Made by a program: the position numbers and the translations under genes. A stretch of 64,000 nucleotides of DNA from Epiperipatus broadwayi (lineage: Eukaryota; Onychophora; Udeonychophora; Euonychophora; Peripatidae). Shown piece after piece: positions 56,773 to 64,000 of this stretch; position 1 is the stretch's first letter, and each line of letters starts with the position of its first letter. The stretch covers positions 1,362,501-1,426,500 of the forward strand of contig JAQFVV010000017.1 of the NCBI GenBank assembly GCA_028023455.1, read 5' to 3'. The notes under the pieces were generated by a model, which did not search any database, had not been told where the DNA came from, and was given only the letters and a program-made list of their open reading frames with translations.

Positions 56773-58980
56773 ACATTTATATAACTGGTGAGTTGTTTTA
56801 AAATAAGTCATATAAAAATAGACATATATAATAGAACAATATTATTTTAAGTCAGTTAAAAATCTATATATTTAAAAGAATATAAAGTAATTTTGCTTGA
56901 ATTATATATAATTAAGAGTCAAGAATAATTCATTGATCATCTGGTTTTAAAGGCAAAAGAGACATTTTTGAACAATAATCCTCACGGATATTATTTTTTA
57001 AAAAAAATTTACGTTAAAAAAAAATAAAAATAAAAGTAAAGAATCGAAGATTCTATAATTTAATTTAAAAACATTAATAATTAATCAACAAATACTTGTC
57101 AAAAATTGATTATACTTTTTTTAAGAAAAAAAAAAAAGAAACTTATAAATAGATAAATAATTTTAATTTATATCTATATTTTGTTTATACACATGTATAG
57201 GTAGGAAATTTACGTTTTCCAATTGAATTAATTAGAAAAAAAGATAATATTATTGTAACAAGTTGAAATAGATAAATCAGTATGCATATATACACGCACA
57301 CTCATATATGTAAATTTTTTATATTTTTTTTGATTAAATGTCAATTCATTTTTTTTAAATATTAATGGTATATTATAAATTGCACGTCTGTGCACATATA
57401 TATGTAAACCATAGTAATAATATGAATTGTAACTTGTAATTTTGTAAATTAATGTAACAATTTAAATTTTGAATAGTAATTATGTAAATTACAAATGTAA
57501 TAATTTTATGTTTAATTGAAATGTCTTCATCATATGTTATAAAACGCCCATCTGTGTACAGTTATATATATATATATATATGCATTTATAGAATCTAATT
57601 GAGAAATATTGTAAAACCATGTAATAACTATAGTGTAATAACTTTTATTATTGTATACTTTTCAAAATCAGAACCCTTATAAGACCTTAAATATCATTCA
57701 TTTTTTTGTTATTAATAAACTTGTATTTAATTGTTAAAATTGTATTCCATCATCTCTTGTTCACATACAGTAAAAGAGCTTGTGTTCTCTGGGCTAGATT
57801 CGGACACGGATAAATTGGGATGTGTTTAGTGCTTTGGGCATCCAGAGATGATCAATCATCATCCTGGTTGGTGCAAAAGAGGATACTCTTTAAAGCCCAT
57901 GCACTATATTTTATTTTAGTTCAGTCTTGTTAAAAATTTAAGTTTATAGTTGGCCAGTACAAGTGGCCTGAGCATTGATGATGATCAGCATATTTTAACG
58001 TCCCAGCATTATTGTTTCAATTTCTGATTATTGTGTATTTTAAAGGATGGGCACTTAAATGGTGCATCCAAGTTATGTTTAAATAATTTCTCAAGCTGGC
58101 AAAGGCTCAATAGTTAGCCTGGTCTAAAGAAGACCCATTTTCAATCCAGCCACAAGATGGTCTGTTGATTTTATTCTGATTTATTGTACTAATTTGTTTA
58201 TTCCCATCAATGATGATGATGGATGGTTATTTCTTTTGAGTATTCATTTATACTTACTTTTACTTTATAATGCTGGTTGATATATGATTGCTGTATAGTT
58301 ATTTTAGTTGCTCTTCTGAGTTAGCTAGCTGGTCTCTCAATGATCTCAGAGATTCTCTAAGCTCATTTTATTATTAAATATCTCATAACTTATATATACT
58401 TTGCAATTTTGTAATTTATATTGTATTGACTTGGGGTTGATGATGTTTTCCCATCACACCAGGTTCAGCCTTTCCACCAACTTCCTACCCACCCCATCCC
58501 ATTACAATATAAATCAATTTGTTAACCACAAATACATCCACATGTACAAGACATTAATCAATGATGTTTATCTGATATTGTGTAATGTCCTTTAACTTCT
58601 TCTTAAGAAAATTTTTTTATTCTGAAATATTTCAATACCTTATCTAATTGTAGCTCTTTATGTATTTTGTTCTCCACTAGATCTTTCCAGTAAAACCAAC
58701 CAATATTTCATTTCTATAGAATGTTTTTGAGCTAATTTTTATAACATAAATTAGGATTTTCCACTATCCCTGAAGACTATACTTAATTTCTCCATAAGAT
58801 AGCCTTTCAGAAAGTCTTATATTGTTCACTCATTTCACATGCAATTCCAATGAAGATGTGATTTTACTATACATAATTTCTATTAATTCTTAATATTGAC
58901 TTGTAGTAAATCAAAAGATTTCATATATGTTATATATAAAAGAAAATAACAGACATAAAAGTGTAACAAGCATCTTCATG
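56773..58980 (+). other. Probable 3' UTR then AT-rich DNA
   Basis: Downstream of the exon ending at 56772 there is no further frame. AATAAA occurs at about 57714 (TATTAATAAACTTG) and could serve as polyadenylation signal. 57750-58330 is less AT-rich (GGGCTAGATTCGGACACGGA, TTAACGTCCCAGC) but has no recognised gene. Confidence 0.45.
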
Positions 58981-58989
58981 CCCTCAAAC

Positions 58990-59275
58990 CATAAAACACT
59001 TTCAGATTGTCTCAGAGATAAAACTCTCCATATAGTGGTGCCACTCATTGCAAGCCAGAATGATCAATGGATTTAAGAAGGTTTGTGCATATAAACCCTA
59101 TTTAGTATGATTAGGCATTAGATAGGAATTTTACACACAAATCTTCATGCACTCATTGATTACTTTGGCTTGCACTGAATGGCATTACTGTATGGAGGGT
59201 TTTGCCTATGTGCAAACAGCTTAGGTACACATAAAGAATGGTAATCATGTGATGTTTAGTGGTTTAACACTTCAG
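58990..59275. repeat. Family 2 fold-back element, hammerhead deleted
   Basis: AAACTCTCCATATAGTGGTG and GATCAATGGATTTAAGAAGG face CTTCATGCACTCATTGATTA and TACTGTATGGAGGGTTTTGC, ending AATCATGTGATGTTTAGTGG. The centre carrying the ribozyme is missing. Confidence 0.75.
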
Positions 59276-59279
59276 ATTG

Positions 59280-60165
59280 ACCCATATAATTAAGAATTTA
59301 GATTAAAGATAAGATAGCCACTCTTATCTTTATAAAGTCTCTATCTTGTGTTTGGGTTTGAGAGTTTCCTCTGTACTCAACATGACATTTTTGAGCTATT
59401 ATATAAATTATTAAGGTGCATATATGAAAAGGTGAAATCCTTTCCCTTTAATTACATACATCCTATTGCTTAATAAATAAATTTGAACATTATGTAGTGG
59501 AATTTATAGATCATATCCAGCAAGATGAAGCACAGACTGATTAGTTCTATAATCTTTCATTTATTGTATATATAATTAATGGCAAATATGTCAAAGGATA
59601 TAAGTGGGATAATCTAAACTCATTCAATACATTTTTGTGAGAAAACTGTGTTCAGTTATTAGGAAAGCTGACAAAACAACAGATAACTATTATAGAAAAC
59701 TTATGCTACCTACCAGAATCGTTGCTTTTTAATAAATTGTAAACTGAGACCTTATAATCATTTTTATTAAAAGTTGGTAGAAAGCAATCACCGATAATGA
59801 TTTTGAACTAAGACACTGATTGATTACAATGCTTTTTGTCAACAAAATCTTAGATTAATTAAACATAAAATCACTTAATGTACCTTTATAGATGTATACC
59901 AAAAAACATAAGGTACTAAAACAAATCAGAATAGTTATGTAAATAAAAAGTTATCATGGATACTTTAGAGAAAATAAAGAAAAAAAAAAATGTTATTAAA
60001 AAGAAAATAAGTTTATGTTAATTTTAATAAAAATAAGATGCACAATATAATAAAAAGATATGAGATATTTTAAAATCCGAGTTAAAACACAATAAAAAGC
60101 TTTTAAAATTGGAAATTATAATTAAGATTTGAAATACCAGGCATTCTTATACCTGGAACCTAATT
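59280..60165. other. AT-rich non-coding stretch
   Basis: No feature recognised. Confidence 0.5.
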
Positions 60166-60169
60166 GTAA

Positions 60170-60525
60170 ATATGGGGGATTTGAACTCAGACTTTCAAGC
60201 CCCTTCACTATCCACACCATCTCATACTACTGATACACATGAACATACACATGCAGAAAAAATAAATAATCACCAATATATGTATTTTGTGCTAAACCAG
60301 CACTCATCAGTTGTTCCAGATTACCATCTCCCATACATATATATATAATCAGTGCTCAGTTTTATATTAAGATAGCAAATCCTTACACTTTAATGAATAG
60401 GTTTTAGCCTACTCCAACTTCCAACTCTTTAGCCATCCATACCATTGAAAATCTGATGATAGAATTTCCAAATCCCATGCTGATGCCAATATTGTTGGTT
60501 TGAAAGTCTAAGTTCAAATCCCCTA
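60170..60525 (-). mobile_element. Family 1 hammerhead SINE (minus), hammerhead mutated
   Basis: Runs from the B-box end (GGGGGATTTGAACTCAGACT near 60175) through the hammerhead region 60265-60330 to the body CCATACCATTGAAAATCTGA and TGCTGATGCCAATATTG. The core CUGAUGA survives, but GAAA is AAAA and ACCAA is AACAA. A fragment of a plus-strand tRNA-like end (GAAAGTCTAAGTTCAAATCC) follows at about 60500. Confidence 0.75.
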
Positions 60526-60679
60526 TATAACAATGCATCACAATTGGTTTTTTTCTAGAAAATAAAATATTTGAAATAAAAACTATTAAAATATATAAAA
60601 TTACTGGTATAGGCAAACAGATATAACTATGCAATAATTATATTCAAAACATTGGGATATTTGAAATGCACATGGCCAC

Positions 60680-60990
60680 CATTTTTATGCTTATAAAATG
60701 TATTAATACAGTATCTACTTTTCAAACAATATTGCCATCTAGAGCAAGTCATAGTAATCAAATATCTAGGTATAGTGTTCTAAGATTCAAGGTTCCTCCC
60801 TGATGCAAGCCGTAAGCTAAAAATTAGTCTGTAAATATTGAATAAGGAGGCACTTGATAGGAATTTCAATGCACTAATGTTCCAGCATCTGTTTGATTAT
60901 TATGGTTTGCACTAGATGGCAATATGGTATAGAAAAGCTGCTACTGTGTTATCAGATTGTGTATGTACAAGAAGTGTGTTCATGTGATGT
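60680..60990. repeat. Family 2 repeat, strongly diverged
   Basis: CTAGAGCAAGTCATAGTAAT, GATTCAAGGTTCCTCCCTGA, AATTAGTCTGTAAATATTGA and TGTTTGATTATTATGGTTTG follow the family order but with many changes. Hammerhead core CUGAUGC and AAAAA are inactive. Confidence 0.6.
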
Positions 60991-61169
60991 TATAATGATG
61001 TAATACCAATCCTAGCAAAAAGATGTTGGTGATTGGGGTTATTAAAAACTAAAAAATACCAAAATGTATAGATACTGAATTGGGTTGAGATCTGTAGGAT
61101 TATATAAGTTTATTACCATGAATTGAAAACATTATGATGTTTTCAGTTTGTCCTCATAGCTTTATAGTT

Positions 61170-61390
61170 AACTAAAAAGGTGCATGATGGTTGCTGGATG
61201 CTTTAGATCCAAAGATCGAAATGCAGTGCTCTCAGATACAAGGTTCCTCACTGATGAAGGCCACAAATTAGAAACTAGTCTGGGGATGTTGGATGAGTAA
61301 ACACTAGATACACATTTTGAAGCACTAACCTAGCACCCCTTGTTTAACTGAGCTTGCACTACAAGGCAATAGTGTATGAAGAAAATCTTT
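61170..61390 (+). repeat. Family 2 repeat with partial hammerhead
   Basis: GAAATGCAGTGCTCTCAGAT, then UCCUCA-CUGAUGA near 61242, GAAA, ACUAGU, GUC and UGGGGA: stem I, stem III and core are intact. Stem II is broken (GGC against AUU). Confidence 0.65.
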
Positions 61391-61397
61391 CATAAAT

Positions 61398-61490
61398 ACA
61401 ATTTATCCAAACCGCTTCAAACACTTTGTAGCAAAACTCTTTATTTGCTAAAAAGTTTTTGAAGCAGTTTGGATAAATTGTATTTATAGG
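61398..61490. repeat. Short palindrome
   Basis: AAATACAATTTATCCAAACC faces GGTTTGGATAAATTGTATTT-like sequence (61470-61487), with CGCTTCAAAC and a T/A-rich loop between. Arms of about 35 bp. Confidence 0.8.
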
Positions 61491-61788
61491 ATATTATGGC
61501 AAACATAAAGAAAAGTGTGATTTTGGTAATATTTATGAAAAATCTTTCATATTCAAACTAATACCTTGAACAACATAAAATGAATAAAAATTGAACACTG
61601 GATACATAGAATTTAATCACTACTTATTTCTAGATAAGAATGAATCAAAAACAATAAAGAGAATCAGTTTTCATTATTACTTACTGAATATTAAATTGAA
61701 TGGTGGAAGCAAAAACACATTGTAATTATGACAGAATTACACTAATTGGTTTTTTGACAATAAAAAAATAAATTTTAAGTAAACACAC

Positions 61789-61962
61789 CTTTAACTGAGC
61801 AAATGATTCTTTCATCTTTTTAAAATCATTCTTGCTTGTTTCATGTAATAACTGATTTGTTTCTTCATATGCTGTCTGCTTGATTTCTAGTTTTAATTTA
61901 TTAATATCTTCTCGATACTGATGGCACTGTAAAGTTAATTGTTCTTTGAATTCTTGGGGTGT
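61789..61962 (-). CDS. Coiled-coil protein gene, exon (most upstream seen)
   Basis: A 174 bp minus-strand exon of 58 whole codons, phase 0 at both ends. The acceptor ATAAATTTTAG lies before 61962 and the donor TTAAAG|GTGTGTTT after 61789. It encodes TPQEFKEQLTLQCHQYREDI, NKLKLEIKQTAYEETNQLLH and ETSKNDFKKMKESFAQLK, a charged helical sequence consistent with the coiled coil of the exons at 12.97-7.6 kb, with which its phase agrees. If directly joined, the intervening intron is about 48.8 kb. The gene starts upstream of this window or in unrecognised sequence above 61962. Confidence 0.82.
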
Positions 61963-61967
61963 CTAAA

Positions 61968-62001
<34 letters not shown>

Positions 62002-62059
62002 AAAAGTCAGATGTCACATGACTTATATATAGCTTGCACTTACAAATATGCACTTACAA

Positions 62060-62380
62060 ATATGTAAAATTAAGAGCATGCTAATGAGCTCTAAACAAGC
62101 TTTTTTTTTATTTATGATAAATGCTACTACAAAAGAAGGCATTCAAATTATTTTTATCTTGGATTGTCCCCATCCCCAGACCGGTTTCAAGCTTGAGTTG
62201 GTTTTTTTAATCTAATGTCCCAACTCCTCACTGAAGAGACCCATAGGTCGAAACCGGTCTGGGGATGGGGACAATCCAAGATAAAAATGATTTGAATGCC
62301 TTCTTTTGTAGTAGCATTTATCATAAATAAAAAAAAAAGCTTGTTTAGAGCTCATTAGCATGCTCTTAATTATATATATA
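62060..62380. repeat. Palindromic Penelope-type hammerhead element
   Basis: Arms about 62064-62193 and 62249-62378 (AAGAGCATGCTAATGAGCTC against GAGCTCATTAGCATGCTCTT; GATTGTCCCCATCCCCAGAC against its complement) are nearly identical. The plus arm contains an intact ribozyme (next entry); the minus arm has only the GAAAC...GUC part. The high identity suggests a young element. Confidence 0.85.
62225..62265 (+). ncRNA. Hammerhead ribozyme, canonical bases, palindromic stem III
   Basis: UCCUCA (62225-62230), CUGAAGA (62231-62237; position 7 may be any base), stem II GACC-CAUA-GGUC (62238-62249) with the canonical G-C next to the core, GAAA (62250-62253), stem III ACCGGU (62253-62258, self-complementary), cleavage triplet GUC (C62259), and UGGGGA (62260-62265) pairing with UCCUCA (one G-U). 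Stem III can form only between two molecules or as a minimal stem, as reported for hammerheads in Penelope-like elements. All core positions fit. Confidence 0.78.
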
Positions 62381-62520
62381 TATATATAATAAAAACACAG
62401 AATTACTTCTATAAAACTGCTTTAATATTTCAACCAGCAGACTGAAGAAAACCATTCTGGTGGTTGAAATATTAAAACAGTTTTATAAAAGTAATTCTGT
62501 GTTTTTATTATGTTTTTATT
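62381..62520. repeat. Palindrome with hammerhead-like centre
   Basis: ATAATAAAAACACAGAATTA faces TAATTCTGTGTTTTTATTAT; arms of about 60 bp. Centre on the plus strand: CUGAAGA, AACC...GGUU, GAAAU, so the core pattern is present but stem I does not pair convincingly and no GUC follows. Confidence 0.65.
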
Positions 62521-62536
62521 TTTCCTTTAGTTAGTT

Positions 62537-62554
<18 letters not shown>

Positions 62555-62573
<19 letters not shown>

Positions 62574-62584
62574 AAGAAATCAAG

Positions 62585-62623
<39 letters not shown>

Positions 62624-62640
62624 ACTTGATTTCTTTGTAT
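62555..62640. repeat. (TA)n-cored palindrome
   Basis: AAAGAAATCAAGTCATA and TATGACTTGATTTCTTT flank about 40 bp of alternating TA. It resembles the palindrome at 29160 in form but not in sequence. Confidence 0.85.
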
Positions 62641-62689
62641 ATATATATTAAGTTTAATATTTTCATAGTCATATGATGTAAGTAAAGTC

Positions 62690-63355
62690 TTTTTTTTTAA
62701 GCCATATATTATTTTGTTTATTAAATTCCCAATGTTTCAACGAAATACCATTCATCCTTATCAAAATTAAGGACTTAAAGAAGAACAATTAGATCTTAAG
62801 TAAGAAATGTGAAGTAAAGAACAATCATTCTTCTATATATTTCATGGTTCATTATTCAGAATAGGTGGATTATTTCCTTGAAATTTACAATTAATTGATT
62901 TCAGGTTGATTTTAGAAAAAAAAAAGATAAAATAAGTGATCTCCACAAGGTTGATATATGTTGTGCTTCAACAGATTTATTTAAACCAGTCAATCTTTTT
63001 AATATTTTAATATTAAACATTCCGTGTTAAATATTGCAGCTTTGTGAAGACCACTTACTTTATTTTTTTCTTCTAAAATTAAGTTGAAGTCAATTACAAC
63101 ATGAAATCAATTAATTGTGAAAGTGGAGGAAATAAAGATTTTTTAAATCCACCTATTCCAAATTATCTATCATCAAATATATATAAGAATAATTGTTCTT
63201 TATTTCATGCTCAATCTCATTAGTACTTAAGATCTAAGAGTTCTTCTTTAAGACCTTAACCTTGATAATGATGAATGATATTTTGTCAAAACACTGGGAA
63301 TTTAATAAACAAAATAATACATGATTTAACACAAAACAGACTTTATATATATATT
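62690..63355. repeat. Penelope-derived long inverted repeat, ~270-300 bp arms
   Basis: TTTGTTTATTAAATTCCCA near 62715 pairs with GGGAATTTAATAAACAAAAT near 63297. CTTAAAGAAGAAC/AGTTCTTCTTTAAG and GATAAAATAAGTGATCTCCA are matched by diverged complements. Sequence around 62925-62970 (AAATAAGTGATCTCCA...GTTGATATATGTTGTGCTTC) is shared with the Penelope fragment at 24.33-24.38 kb. Each arm has GTTTCAACG/TTTTGTCAAAACA-type relics of a hammerhead. Confidence 0.7.
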
Positions 63356-63567
63356 AAATAAAATAAAATGACAGCTGAAGAAGGTTAAGTGATTAACTGA
63401 AAGTACTTCTATGGCTTAATATAGTTTTATAAATTATATTGTTACCATTTTTGTCATTATTATTATTTTCTATTATATGTACACATGTATGTTAAACAAA
63501 ATATAGAAATAAACATTACAATTTTTAATATATATATAAGCTATAGCCACTTTATAATACCCTGAGT

Positions 63568-63815
63568 AGCATTTTAAAATATATACAATTGACACATAAA
63601 CTTCTTTATAAATCTTGATTTATTATAATATGAACTATTACAATTGTACAATACAATACTCCAATGTTTCGACTATATTATTTTATAGTCTTTATCAAGG
63701 AACAAATAATACAGTCAAAACATAGGAATATATTATTGTACAATTATAACAGTTCATATTATAATAAATCAAGATTTATAAAGAAGTTTGTGTGTGGATT
63801 GTATATATTTTGAAA
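63568..63815. repeat. Fold-back element, ~95 bp arms
   Basis: AAACTTCTTTATAAATCTTG (63599) pairs with CAAGATTTATAAAGAAGTTT (63769-63788), followed by TTTATTATAATATGAACT. The minus strand of the left arm contains UUGAUAA, a perfect stem GACUAU/AUAGUC and GAAAC: a hammerhead-like pattern with a degraded core. Confidence 0.75.
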
Positions 63816-63904
63816 TTAATGGGATATTTTTAAAATAGAAGACTGTGTAGTTATTTTTTAATTTATATGAGTAGGATTTTATAATTAAATATCCATTTTT
63901 ATTA

Positions 63905-63985
63905 TTAAATGGTTGCCTTGACAACAGATTGAGAATGACGATTGTTATTGACATTGGGATTGTCTAAGTGTTGACTGATTTTGAT
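63905..63985 (+). repeat. 'TTGTCTAAGTGTTGACT' repeat fragment
   Basis: TTGCCTTGACAACAGATTGA, TTGTTATTGACATTGGGATT and GTCTAAGTGTTGACTG match the unit of the 43828 direct repeat. Confidence 0.7.
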
Positions 63986-64000
63986 ATATATATATATATA

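Overview
The window is AT-rich, intron-rich, repeat-dense metazoan nuclear DNA: a few short exons with GT-AG borders and correct phases, set in tens of kilobases of intron and mobile-element debris. The transposon mix (Penelope-like elements, an RTE-like LINE, a second LINE, hAT, pogo, tRNA-derived SINEs, many fold-back elements, ATAG microsatellites) suggests a large-genome invertebrate. I cannot fix the phylum from sequence alone. I see no bacterial, organellar, rRNA or CRISPR feature.

Host genes. Four exons on the minus strand (61962-61789, 12971-12898, 8090-7869, 7800-7614) have matching phases and together encode about 179 residues of charged, heptad-like coiled coil. They appear to be consecutive or near-consecutive exons of one gene, so most of the window (13-61.8 kb) would be a ~49 kb intron. 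A plus-strand terminal exon of an unrecognised gene (56501-56772) lies inside that intron.

Mobile elements. The best-preserved one is a 9.15 kb LTR element (47348-56496) with two ~3.17 kb LTRs, a 4 bp target duplication (ACAG), an 18 nt tRNA-Lys-type primer binding site, and one broken gag-like reading frame with no pol. It is inserted exactly at the 3' splice site of the 56501 exon. Other elements are a 484 bp hAT (9879-10362) and a 430 bp hAT MITE (34613-35042), each with 8 bp target duplications; Penelope-like GIY-YIG fragments (about 14.9-15.9, 24.2-24.7 and 44.8-45.2 kb); a LINE reverse transcriptase (16003-17465); an RTE-like remnant (5900-6430); a pogo-like transposase remnant (28.55-29.1 kb); and five ~100 bp tRNA-derived SINEs.

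Hammerhead ribozymes. Two repeat families fold into hammerhead (HHR) structures. Family 1 is a ~400 bp SINE-like repeat with about ten copies. It has a complete type I HHR with core CUGAUGA...GAAA, a two-part stem I and a tiny stem III, placed just upstream of a tRNA-like B box. Copies at 5637, 22152, 22434, 31229 and 40150 keep the core, and stem I shows an A-U to G-C compensatory change. Family 2 consists of fold-back elements ('CTCCATACAGTAGTG' repeats, more than ten loci). It carries a second HHR type with a GUC cleavage triplet, a palindromic stem III (ACUAGU) and a 6 bp stem I, also with compensatory changes. A palindromic element at 62.06-62.38 kb has the same architecture with fully canonical bases (ACCGGU stem III) and resembles Penelope-associated HHRs. 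These ribozyme-bearing non-autonomous families next to Penelope remnants are the most interesting content of the window.

Much of the rest is long inverted repeats (notably 4642-5606, 8245-8905, 9000-9625, 25676-25908, 45493-46059, 62690-63355), (TA)n-cored palindromes, ATAG/TATC microsatellites (36.0-37.8 kb) and featureless AT-rich DNA.
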